From Prauserella alba (GTDB lineage Bacteria > Actinomycetota > Actinomycetes > Mycobacteriales > Pseudonocardiaceae): 64,000 nucleotides of DNA. The notes under the pieces were generated by a model. That model did not search any database. It saw only the letters and a list, made by a program, of their open reading frames with translations, and was not told the DNA's origin. The DNA is taken from contig NZ_JAMTCH010000003.1 of the NCBI RefSeq assembly GCF_024171735.1, positions 422,841-486,840 of the forward strand, given 5' to 3'. Shown one piece after another: positions 8,986 to 16,332 of this stretch. The position numbers and the translations under genes are program-made. Position 1 is the stretch's first letter. Each line of letters starts with the position of its first letter.

Positions 8986-9339
8986 CTACGCCACGGCCGC
9001 GATCGTCACGGCCTGGTCACTCTCCGTGCCTGGAAGGGCGTCGAGAGGGTCGTCGATGTGCCCGAGGACGACGAGGCCGGCCGCGTGGGGAAAGTCGCGG
9101 TAGAAGATGGCGAGGTTGCCCCAGGGGGCGTAGTCGGCGATGTCCCCGATCGTCGCGGCGGCCCCGCTGGGAGAACCCGCGGTGCGCAGCGTGCGCGGCA
9201 GGTCGGCGATCTTCTCGGTGTCGTGGAAGTCGGCGAGGGCGACCGTCAGGGGCAGCATCGCCGCCAAGTCGCGTGCTGCGGTGCTGTCGTTCAGTGTCCC
9301 GGTCAGGGTCGCGGTGCCGGTGGTGATTCGGATGTCCAT
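8986..9339 (-). CDS. Cytoplasmic cyclophilin-like fold protein
   Basis: A 117-aa protein without signal peptide, consisting only of the cyclophilin-like domain: RDLAAMLPLTVALADF, EKIADLPRTL, then DIADYAPWGNLAIFYRDF. These match the blocks of the adjacent lipoprotein. ATG 9339 is chosen because GAAAGG lies upstream and the domain starts directly; the frame is open further 5' into the gap after the MFS gene. The family is often found next to cupins, CMD proteins, SDRs and aldo/keto reductases. The biochemical role is unknown. Confidence 0.82.
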   Translation of the reverse strand: MDIRITTGTATLTGTLNDSTAARDLAAMLPLTVALADFHDTEKIADLPRTLRTAGSPSGAAATIGDIADYAPWGNLAIFYRDFPHAAGLVVLGHIDDPLDALPGTESDQAVTIAAVA

Positions 9340-9370
9340 GACGTGGGTGCCTTTCGTTGTCTGTGAGGTG

Positions 9371-10615
9371 CTAGGTCCGGCCGCCCTCGGCAACGGTTCG
9401 CGCGTGTCCTCGCACCGAGGCGAGGAGCACGACGACCGCGGCGAGTACGGCCAGCGCGGCGTAGCCGAGTGAGATGGTCCGGAGGGGCATGCCGGTGGCC
9501 GTGAGGCGTCCCGAGATGAGGCTGGGGACGGCGGCTCCGCCGTAGGAGAAGAGATAGACCGTCGACATCAGCCCTGCGCGCTCGGCCGGGCCGATCCGCT
9601 GCAGGAGGCCGCGCACGGAGCCGGTGAACGCTGCTCCTTGGGCGGCTCCGGCGACGATCCCGCACACGATGACCGCGGTGACGGTTCCGGTGCGCAGGCC
9701 GAGGACGACACCGGCGACGGCGAGGGCGAAGACGACGATGCCGGTTCGCTGCGCGGCGCCCGGATTCAGCCGGCCGGTCAGCGGTCCGCCGACGGCATAG
9801 GGGGCCATGAAGGACGCGAATACGATCCCGGCGACCAGCGTGTTCGTGGTGCCGAGATTCTGGGCCGAGATGGTGGGGCTGAAAGCCTGATAGAAGCCGC
9901 CGAGGGCCCACGTGCCGCAGAACACGGCGATCGCCGCCGGCAGCAGAGGGCGGATCGTGTGCGGCAGGTGCACGCGCGGGCGAAGTGAGTTCAGCGTGCC
10001 GGAGCGGCGAACGACGACCTCGGGGCTTGCCGGCAGTAGCGCGGCGCACACGCCGAGCAGGACCGTCACGGCAAGGTAGGGGACCTGCTCGGGCGCCGGG
10101 CCGTACTCGGCCAGTGCTCCGGTTCCGACCGCACCGAGAGTCAGCCCGATCAGAGGTGAGCCGGCCACGACCGTCGCGGCCAGCCAGCGTGGCCGTTCCG
10201 GGGTGAGGTCGACGATGTAGGCCGCGATGGCAGAGGAGCCGAGGCCACAGGCCAGGCCCTGTAGGGCACGCCCAGTCATGAGGACGCCCAGCCCGGTCAC
10301 GTCGAGCAGCGCCAGTGACCCGGCGGCGGCGAGGCCGACGGCTACGAGGGTGACGGTCCTGCGCCCGAGGTGGTCGGAGAGCCGCCCGAGGACGACGAGA
10401 GCGAGCATGACCGCGACGAAGTACGTCACGGCTGCGATCGAAAGGTCCCCGGTGGTCAGGCCGTCCGCGGCCCGGTAGTGCTCGTAGAGCGGGATCGGGG
10501 CGCCGGAGGCGGCGAACACGACGACCAGCGATGCGGTCGCCGCTGCGAATCCCAGCCGTCGACGGGGCAGGTGCGGGACGCGTCCCGGCGGTGTGTTCGT
10601 GGTGGATCGGGTCAT
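9371..10615 (-). CDS. MFS transporter (drug efflux-like)
   Basis: A 414-aa, about 12-helix major facilitator. Seen: a first helix with ASGAPIPLYEHY, the cytoplasmic loop 2-3 signature VVLGRLSDHLGRRTV (MFS motif A), TGRALQGLACGLGSS, and a second-half motif ending TGRLNPGAAQR. The length and lack of a binding protein fit proton-driven efflux of small hydrophobic compounds. ATG 10615 is followed immediately by the polar N-terminus (TPPGRVPHLPRRRLG). It precedes the cyclophilin-like genes in the same minus-strand operon. Export of a toxic substrate handled by the island is inference. Confidence 0.87.
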   Translation of the reverse strand: MTRSTTNTPPGRVPHLPRRRLGFAAATASLVVVFAASGAPIPLYEHYRAADGLTTGDLSIAAVTYFVAVMLALVVLGRLSDHLGRRTVTLVAVGLAAAGSLALLDVTGLGVLMTGRALQGLACGLGSSAIAAYIVDLTPERPRWLAATVVAGSPLIGLTLGAVGTGALAEYGPAPEQVPYLAVTVLLGVCAALLPASPEVVVRRSGTLNSLRPRVHLPHTIRPLLPAAIAVFCGTWALGGFYQAFSPTISAQNLGTTNTLVAGIVFASFMAPYAVGGPLTGRLNPGAAQRTGIVVFALAVAGVVLGLRTGTVTAVIVCGIVAGAAQGAAFTGSVRGLLQRIGPAERAGLMSTVYLFSYGGAAVPSLISGRLTATGMPLRTISLGYAALAVLAAVVVLLASVRGHARTVAEGGRT

Positions 10616-10718
10616 CGCAGGTTCATCCGTTGGTCGTCCTGGTTTCTCCTCGCCGCGCCTGCCGCCGGAGTGCTGCCGGACTCTCCAACGGCCCCGCCGG
10701 CATGCCGAGGGCGGAGCA

Positions 10719-11089
10719 TCACCAGGGCTGGTTCGCCGGCCCGACGGTGGACTCGTTGACCGTCGGGCCGGCGGGCAGGTTCAGGGCGAACGCCACCACG
10801 TCGGTGATGCGGTCGGGAGAAATTCCGTACTGGTCGCACATCGCTTGCGCACCGTCCGCGGTGTTCCGGTCGGTGATGGTCTACAGCAGCTCGGTGTTGA
10901 CGGCCGTGGGGTAGAGGGTCGCGGTGCGAATGTTCGTCTCCTCCTGGGTCGACTCCATGCGCAGGACCTCCCCATGAAGTCGCGCACGAACCATTCGGTG
11001 CCGCCGTATACGGCACCGGCGGGGTAGGCCTTGAGTCCTGCGACCGACGACAGGCCGATCACATGGCCGGACTGCTGTCGGCGATGCGA
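10719..11089 (-). pseudogene. SDR gene relic, 5' truncated with frameshift and nonsense codon
   Basis: Reading the minus strand gives RRQQSGHVIGLSSVAG, then KAYPAGAVYGGTEWFVRDFMG, the substrate-side half of a classical SDR with the catalytic Tyr region (a Gly-Gly-Thr-Glu stretch replaces YxxxK). A shift of frame near 10975 is needed to continue into EVLRMESTQEETNIRTATLYP. A TAG near 10880 then interrupts before TITDRNTADGAQAMC and a normal end NESTVGPANQPW at 10719. The Rossmann half is absent: the similarity begins right at the 3' end of the CMD gene. An intact SDR lies 2.3 kb away in the same operon, so this is probably a dead paralogue. Confidence 0.75.
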
Positions 11090-11425
11090 TCAATCGCCCT
11101 CGCCGAAGACTTCCTTGGCCACGGTCGTCGCACTCATGCCGTTGGGCCAGCCTGCGTAGAACGCGAGGTGCAGGAGAGTTTCCTTGAGTTCTTCTTCCGC
11201 CACACCGTTCCGGCGGGCGAAGTCGAGGTGGAATCGGAGCTGATCCGTCTTTCCCAGCGCGGTCAGCGCTGCGACCGTAACGAGGCTGCGGTCGCGTTTG
11301 GACAGTTCCTCGCGCTCCCAGACCTCGTCGAAGAGGACCTTGTCGGTGTAGTGGACCATCCCGGGCGCGAAGTCGCCGAAGGCGTTCTGTCCACCTGTCC
11401 AACCGGTGCTCTGCTCGTTGCTCAT
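11090..11425 (-). CDS. Carboxymuconolactone decarboxylase (CMD) family protein, cytoplasmic
   Basis: A 111-aa single-domain CMD/AhpD-fold protein. Seen: KRDRSLVTVAALTALG, the RFHLDFARRNGVAEEEL helix and the family box LKETLLHLAFYAGWPNG. It has no CxxC, so it is not an AhpD-type peroxidase; the conserved His in LLHLAFYAGW fits the gamma-carboxymuconolactone decarboxylase branch. ATG 11425 (GGAG upstream) gives the normal length; the longer open frame would add about 120 unrelated residues. It heads the minus-strand operon and diverges from the MmyB-domain gene. Substrate unknown. Confidence 0.85.
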   Translation of the reverse strand: MSNEQSTGWTGGQNAFGDFAPGMVHYTDKVLFDEVWEREELSKRDRSLVTVAALTALGKTDQLRFHLDFARRNGVAEEELKETLLHLAFYAGWPNGMSATTVAKEVFGEGD

Positions 11426-11555
11426 CGCCGCTCCATCCGCGAGTAGCCGTTGGCCTGTTATCCCCCATGTAACCGTCGATTCCGCGTGTGTGGGAGACCT
11501 GGTCGTGAGGGGGTACCAGCAGGGACTGGCACCGTGCTTCGGAGGTGGTCGTACC

Positions 11556-12176
11556 GTGACGGATGTGAGCACGGGTACCGGTGATCGCCGAAATCGCAGT
11601 CGCGGGCAGGACGCGCCCAGGTTGCGGGCCGGTCTGCGTTCCGCACTCGCAGCCGTCGCGGACATGCCGGCGATCGTCGTCAGCAACCAGCTGGACGTCG
11701 TCGCGACGAATGCGCTCGGACGAGCTCTGCTGGCACCGGCACTCGGGGAGGGCCGGTCCAATCTTGCCCGGTTCGTCTTCCTCGACGAGAACACCTCGAC
11801 GGCGTTCTACCCCGAGTGGGACCGGATAGCCGACGAGCACGTCGATTGGCTGCGTGCCACAGCAGCGCAAGCCCGCCGTGACCGGGCGTTGCACCGGTTG
11901 ATCGGCGAGCTCTCGACGGTCAGCCCCCCGTTCCGGACCCGCTGGTCCTCGGAGCGGCTCCGCGCTTGCTACCCGCCGAGGGTGACTGTCGATCATCCGC
12001 TGGTCGGTGAGCTGGACTTGATCCGGGAGGACCTCATGCCGGTCGCCGACCCCGTGCTGACGCTCAGGGTTTACACCGCCGAGCCAGGGACGGCGACAGC
12101 CGAGCGATTGAGCATCCTCGCCAGCTGGATCCAGGACTCCGCACTCGACGACCGGGCAGACACCAAGCCTGCGTGA
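11556..12176 (+). CDS. MmyB-type ligand-binding domain protein lacking the XRE DNA-binding domain
   Basis: A 206-aa protein that aligns by eye with the C-terminal two-thirds of MmyB-like XRE regulators, including the full-length one at 16333-17214. Shared blocks are ADMPAIVVSNQLDVVATNALG, NLARFVFLDENT and LIGELSTVSPPFRTRW. The usual N-terminal HTH of about 70-90 residues is absent; the 131-bp gap to the divergent CMD start has no room for it. GTG 11556 has GGAGGTGG 7 bases upstream, so the short form looks translated. Either a truncated regulator or a stand-alone ligand sensor acting with another DNA-binding protein (inference). Confidence 0.75.
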   Translation: MTDVSTGTGDRRNRSRGQDAPRLRAGLRSALAAVADMPAIVVSNQLDVVATNALGRALLAPALGEGRSNLARFVFLDENTSTAFYPEWDRIADEHVDWLRATAAQARRDRALHRLIGELSTVSPPFRTRWSSERLRACYPPRVTVDHPLVGELDLIREDLMPVADPVLTLRVYTAEPGTATAERLSILASWIQDSALDDRADTKPA

Positions 12177-12219
12177 TCGACTCCGTCAAGGAGAGAACTC
12201 CCGAAAGGAAGTGTCCGTT

Positions 12220-12621
12220 ATGAAGATCATCGATCCTGCTCCGACGGCCAAGAACCCGCCGGAGCAGTTCACCGGAGACGTCTGGGTGGACATGATCGCC
12301 AGCCCACAGGACGAGGGCCAGGCGATGATTGTCTCCAGGGTCCGGTTTGCCCCCGGGGCTCGCACCGCCTGGCACTCCCACGCCCGCGGGCAGACCCTGC
12401 ACGTCACGTCCGGGGTGGCGTGGGTGCAGTCCCGCGGCAGCGAGAAGGTCGAACTGCACCCCGGTCAGACGGCGTACTGCCCGCCCGGTGAGGAGCACTG
12501 GCACGGCGCGGCCCCGGATCGATTCATGGAGCACCTCGCCATGCTGGAGAACGGTGACGATCCCGCCACGACGACCACCTGGCTCGAGCACGTGTCCGAC
12601 GCCGAGTACAACGCCGGCTGA
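12220..12621 (+). CDS. Cytoplasmic cupin-domain protein
   Basis: A 133-aa single-cupin protein. Motif 1 reads RTAWHSHARGQTLHVTSG, so the metal triad is H-x-H with Gln where many cupins have Glu; motif 2 is CPPGEEHWHGAAP. It belongs to the quercetin dioxygenase-like/CMD-associated cupin group. ATG 12220 is preferred over GTG 12211 because GAAAGGAAG lies 8 bases before the ATG and abuts the GTG. It follows the MmyB-domain gene by 43 bases in the same operon. A metal-dependent isomerase, lyase or dioxygenase role is possible; the substrate is unknown. Confidence 0.87.
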   Translation: MKIIDPAPTAKNPPEQFTGDVWVDMIASPQDEGQAMIVSRVRFAPGARTAWHSHARGQTLHVTSGVAWVQSRGSEKVELHPGQTAYCPPGEEHWHGAAPDRFMEHLAMLENGDDPATTTTWLEHVSDAEYNAG

Positions 12622-12650
12622 GCTGTTTCCGGTCCGGCACGACGCGCGAC

Positions 12651-12700
12651 CGACGATCGCCCCGGGAACCCGTGCGCACGGGTTCCCGGGGCGATCGTCG
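12651..12700. repeat. 50-bp perfect palindrome between the two cupin genes
   Basis: Positions 12651-12674 and 12677-12700 are perfect 24-base reverse complements around CG, making all 50 bases self-complementary; the left arm begins CGACGATCGCCCCGGGAACC. It lies 29 bases after the cupin stop inside the apparent operon. No U-tract follows. It may be a transcript-stabilising or partial-termination hairpin, or a palindromic mobile element. Confidence 0.8.
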
Positions 12701-12856
12701 CATGTCGGCGGCATGCTCGCGAACCACCGTGCACACTCCTGGGCCGATGGCAGGCCCTGTCAGTACCCCCGTTGAGCAGGATCTGTCGAAGACGCGCCGG
12801 CTCCGGTGTCATGGGAGACCTCACCGCACCCACCCCCCCATTACTTCGGAGCGATC

Positions 12857-13411
12857 ATGACGAAGACCGTCCGCAGGACCGCGCCGGGCATCGCCGCGGC
12901 GACCCTCGCCGGCGCGCTGCTCACCGGCTGCGCGTCGGACGAGAACCCCACCGCCGACGGACAGCGCTCGGGAACGCCGGGAGCATCCGCTGCCTCGGAG
13001 GAGCAGGGCATCACGGTCTCTCGGGCCGGCGAGCGCGAGCGCACCACCGGTGATGCCGAGACGTTCACCGGGGACGTGGAGATCGTGCCCCTCTACGAAC
13101 CGAACGACGCCTCAACCGGCGGCGCCGGCCGGGTGACGTTCCAGCCCGGTGCGCGCACCGCCTGGCACTCCCATCCCGCAGGGCAACGGCTGATAGTCAC
13201 CGAGGGTACTGGGTGGATCCAGCAGGAGGGTCAGGACCGGATCACCGTGTCCCAAGGCGACGTCGTGTGGTTCGAGCCGGGCGTGAAGCACTGGCACGGA
13301 GCCACTGCAGGCGAGGCGATGACGCACATCGCCGTGCAGGACACCATCGACGACTCCAACGCGGAATGGATGGAGCACGTGACCGACGAGCAGTACCTCG
13401 ACCAGGCCTGA
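12857..13411 (+). CDS. Cupin-domain lipoprotein
   Basis: A 184-aa protein with twin N-terminal basic residues, a hydrophobic h-region and lipobox LLTGC (Cys about residue 22), a polar linker, then one cupin domain. Motif 1 is RTAWHSHPAGQRLIVTEG and motif 2 FEPGVKHWHGATAGEAM, closely parallel to the cytoplasmic cupin upstream. ATG 12857 has GGAGCG upstream. Export and lipid anchoring to the outer face of the membrane is predicted from the lipobox. It is the extracytoplasmic counterpart of gene 12220-12621 and precedes a CMD lipoprotein by 18 bases. Confidence 0.85.
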   Translation: MTKTVRRTAPGIAAATLAGALLTGCASDENPTADGQRSGTPGASAASEEQGITVSRAGERERTTGDAETFTGDVEIVPLYEPNDASTGGAGRVTFQPGARTAWHSHPAGQRLIVTEGTGWIQQEGQDRITVSQGDVVWFEPGVKHWHGATAGEAMTHIAVQDTIDDSNAEWMEHVTDEQYLDQA

Positions 13412-13429
13412 CCCGAAAGGAACGCTCGG

Positions 13430-14233
13430 ATGACGAACCGATCTTCTCGCCGTGTCAGCCACCTCGCTCGTCCTGCGGTGGCATTGATCGCAAGCGGGGC
13501 ACTTCTGGTCGGCTGCACCAGCCAACAGTCCGCCGATGCGCCGGAACCGGATGTACGCGCGACCGCCGTCGAAGACGTTGCCCCGGCGCTGGCGCAGTAC
13601 GACGCCGAACAAGTGCGGGAACTGTGGGCCGATGACAGTCTCTCGGCCCGTGACCGTGGCCTGGTGACGATCGCGGTGCTGGTTGCCAGCGGACAGACCA
13701 CGGACCTCGGCTTCTACGTCAACAAGGCTCTCGACGACGGGGTGAGCCCGGCCGAGGTTTCCGAGACCATCACCCACCTGGGGTTCTACAGTGGATGGCA
13801 GAACGCCATGGCCGCCGTCGACCCGGTCGCCGCGATCTTCGCAGAGCGCGGTATCGACGAGTCCGAACTGCCCGCGGCCGACCCCGACCTGCTGAACCAG
13901 GACGAGGCTGCCGAGGCCACCCGGGAAGCCGAAGTTCAGGAGCAGTACGGGAACGTCTCGCAAGGGCTGGTCGATGACACCGACTCCGTGGTGTTCGACG
14001 ACCTGTGGTTGCGTCCCGGTCTGGAATCGCGCGATCGCAGCCTCGTCACGGTCGTTGCCCTGGTATCGACCGCGCAGGCCGACCAGGTCCCTTACCACCT
14101 CGGCCGCGCGATGGACAACGGTCTGACCGCGGACGAGGTCGACCCGCTGCTGAACCATCTGGCCTACTTCACGGGCTGGCCGAAGGTGTTCACGGCCATG
14201 CCCGCAGTCACCGAGACCCTCGAATCCCGGTGA
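13430..14233 (+). CDS. Lipoprotein with two tandem CMD domains
   Basis: A 267-aa protein with basic N-terminus, hydrophobic segment and lipobox LLVGC (Cys about residue 29). Two CMD repeats follow. The first (about residues 45-135) has ARDRGLVTIAVLVASGQT and ITHLGFYSGWQNA; the second (about 165-262) has SRDRSLVTVVALVSTAQA and LLNHLAYFTGWPKV. Each keeps the conserved His before the aromatic-Gly-Trp box; neither has CxxC. The two-domain form resembles a covalent dimer of the cytoplasmic CMD at 11090-11425. ATG 13430 follows GAAAGGAACG. Probably a surface-tethered enzyme working with the cupin lipoprotein; activity unproven. Confidence 0.86.
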   Translation: MTNRSSRRVSHLARPAVALIASGALLVGCTSQQSADAPEPDVRATAVEDVAPALAQYDAEQVRELWADDSLSARDRGLVTIAVLVASGQTTDLGFYVNKALDDGVSPAEVSETITHLGFYSGWQNAMAAVDPVAAIFAERGIDESELPAADPDLLNQDEAAEATREAEVQEQYGNVSQGLVDDTDSVVFDDLWLRPGLESRDRSLVTVVALVSTAQADQVPYHLGRAMDNGLTADEVDPLLNHLAYFTGWPKVFTAMPAVTETLESR

Positions 14234-14309
14234 CGGAGACATGCCTCCACAGGATGGTCGCACTGGTCGGCGACCGTGCCGCTGACAGAAGATGAGGAGT
14301 GACACCACG

Positions 14310-14978
14310 ATGGCGCGCATCGTCGTCTTCGGAGCCACCGGAGGGGTCGGCTCCCACCTCGTCGGCGAGCTGAGTGCTCGCGGGGCCAGTGTCGTCGCGG
14401 TCCACCGCCGCCCCGAACAGGCCGACGGGCTCCGCACGCAAGGTGCTGAGCCCGTTCAGCTCGACATCGCCGACGAGATCCGCTCGGGCGTGCCCGAGCG
14501 GATCGCCCGGGTCCTGCAAGGGGCGGACGTGGTCGTCTACACAGCCGGGGCGAGCAGCGCCCCGACCGACATCGCGCGCGTGGTCGACGGCGAAGGCGTC
14601 GCGGTCGTCGCGCGAGCGGCCGAAACCGCTGGCGCGCACCGGTTCCTGCTTGTTTCGGCGTTCCCCGAAGCGTGGCGTGACCAGGGGATGCCGAAGGATT
14701 TCGAGGAGTACATGAAGATCAAGAAGCGTGCCGACGTCGCCCTCGCCGCGACGAGTCTGGACTGGGTCATCGTCCGCCCGGGCACGCTGACCAGCGGTGC
14801 CCGCACCGGGCAGGTGACCCTCGGGCCTGCGGTCGACTACGGCGACGTGACCCGGGCCGACGTTGCCGCCGTGCTGGCCGAACTCGCGCACCGAGACGAC
14901 CTCGCTCACGAGATCCTCGAACTCACCGGGGGAGCCGCCCCGATCGCGGACGCGGTTGACGCCGCAGCCGGCAAGTGA
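14310..14978 (+). CDS. NAD(P)-binding NmrA/SDR-like protein
   Basis: An atypical SDR (NmrA-like or YwnB-like) of 222 aa. Seen: the N-terminal dinucleotide motif VVFGATGGVGSHLV, then HRRPEQADGL after the second strand (basic residues favouring NADPH), VVVYTAGASS, and a C-terminal IVRPGTLTSG block. It lacks the classical YxxxK in a recognisable place. ATG 14310 has GATGAGGAG 8-10 bases upstream; ATG 14292 overlaps that site and is rejected. It continues the plus-strand operon after the CMD lipoprotein (gap 76 bp). A quinone or NADPH-sensing reductase role is inference. Confidence 0.85.
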   Translation: MARIVVFGATGGVGSHLVGELSARGASVVAVHRRPEQADGLRTQGAEPVQLDIADEIRSGVPERIARVLQGADVVVYTAGASSAPTDIARVVDGEGVAVVARAAETAGAHRFLLVSAFPEAWRDQGMPKDFEEYMKIKKRADVALAATSLDWVIVRPGTLTSGARTGQVTLGPAVDYGDVTRADVAAVLAELAHRDDLAHEILELTGGAAPIADAVDAAAGK

Positions 14979-15306
14979 AGGGGACCACGCTGCCGCTCTC
15001 GCCGATACCTCGTCGCCGATCGCCCATGGTCGGCAGCGCGTGGGAGCCTCGTGGCAGGCGGTAGGCAGCCCCGGGTGAGGGGTGGTACCGGCAGGGCCTC
15101 CCGGCACGTGGAGTCCCAGCTTAACGTGGGGATCGCGATAGTCGTCCTCGACGTCGACGCGCTCGCCGGATTCGACCGGGGCCGTCCCGTGCCAGGGGAG
15201 GCATCTCATTCCTACACGGGGTGACCGGCTGCCCGGCACCCCTCAACCACTACCGAACTGCGCTGACGGCGATCAGCATTCACCGATGGAAAGAGAGCAA
15301 GAACTC
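14979..15306. other. 328-bp gap before the aldo/keto reductase
   Basis: No convincing gene on either strand. It ends with a purine-rich GAAAGAGAG stretch serving as the ribosome-binding site of the next gene. The plus-strand operon may have an internal promoter here. Confidence 0.5.
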
Positions 15307-16161
15307 ATGATCCTCGACGAGAACCACACCCTGTCCAACGGTGTCGCGATTCCCAAACTGGGGCTGGGGACCTGGTTCATCGACGACGACAAGGCCGCTC
15401 AGGCGGTCCGCGATGCCGTCGAGATCGGCTACCGCAACATCGATACCGCTCAGGCATACGGCAACGAGCGCGGTGTCGGCGAGGGTGTCGCCACCGCCGG
15501 CGTGCCACGCCGGGACCTGTTCGTCTCGAGCAAGCTAGCCGCCGAGATCAAGGACTACGACGACGCGGCTGCCGCCATCGACGGATCCTTGGCAACGATG
15601 GGCCTGGACTACATCGACCTGATGCTCGTCCACAGTCCGCAGCCGTGGGACGACTTCCGTGGTGGGGACTACGCCGAGGGCAATCGTGCGGCCTGGCGCG
15701 CTCTGGAGGACGCTTACAACGCGGGCAAGCTCCGTGCCATCGGAGTGTCCAACTTCCGGGAACAGGATCTGGCCAACGTCATCGAGGGCGGCACGGTCGT
15801 CCCGCACGTCAACCAGCTCCTCGTCCACGCCGGCAACACCCCGACCGAACTCCTCGCCTACTGCGAGAGCAAGGACGTCCTCGTGGAGGCGTACTCACCG
15901 ATCGCACACGGCGAGATCATGGACAACGCGGACATCCGAGCGATGGCGGAAAAATACGGAGTCACCGTCCCGCAGCTGTGCATCCGCTACACCCTGCAGT
16001 TGGGCACGGTGTCGCTGCCGAAGACGGCGAACCCGGAGCACATGCGTGCGAACGCACAGGTCGATTTCTCGATCTCGGACGCCGACATGGTCACCCTGCA
16101 GAACCTGCACGACCAGGACTACGGCGATGCCAGCGTGTTCCCCGTCTACAGCGGTAAGTGA
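15307..16161 (+). CDS. Aldo/keto reductase
   Basis: A 284-aa NADPH-dependent (beta/alpha)8 reductase. The AKR tetrad is visible: Asp46 and Tyr51 (NIDTAQAYGNE), Lys76 (SSKLAAE) and His109 (LMLVHSPQPW). The C-terminal cofactor segment SLPKTANPEHM replaces the commoner IPKS pattern. ATG 15307 is preferred for spacing to GAAAGAGAG; ATG 15286 would add seven residues. It is the last gene of the plus-strand half of the island and converges on the XRE-MmyB regulator. Probably reduces a carbonyl or quinone compound; substrate unknown. Confidence 0.92.
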   Translation: MILDENHTLSNGVAIPKLGLGTWFIDDDKAAQAVRDAVEIGYRNIDTAQAYGNERGVGEGVATAGVPRRDLFVSSKLAAEIKDYDDAAAAIDGSLATMGLDYIDLMLVHSPQPWDDFRGGDYAEGNRAAWRALEDAYNAGKLRAIGVSNFREQDLANVIEGGTVVPHVNQLLVHAGNTPTELLAYCESKDVLVEAYSPIAHGEIMDNADIRAMAEKYGVTVPQLCIRYTLQLGTVSLPKTANPEHMRANAQVDFSISDADMVTLQNLHDQDYGDASVFPVYSGK

Positions 16162-16205
16162 GCAGGGTGCGTCGGTCCGGGAGAGGTGTTCCCGGATGAC
16201 GCGAC

Positions 16206-16245
16206 GGTCCCGAGTACGGGCGAATCGTCACCTGTACTCGGGACC
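16206..16245. terminator. Hairpin between convergent AKR and XRE regulator
   Basis: GGTCCCGAGTAC (16206-16217) and GTACTCGGGACC (16234-16245) form a perfect 12-bp stem with a 16-nt loop, 45 bases after the AKR stop. There is no U-tract. Its position between converging genes suggests a bidirectional, U-less terminator. Confidence 0.65.
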
Positions 16246-16332
16246 CGCCTCCGCGAGGCCACCAGGCCGATGGCACACCGGTCGCTCGCGCACTTCGCGC
16301 CCGCCGCTCCCTGCCCGGCGCGCGCCGGCGGC

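Noticed and set aside
10881-11062. Programmed frameshift or readthrough in the SDR-like sequence
   Set aside because: No slippery site or stimulator is evident and the Rossmann half is also missing, so simple decay explains it.
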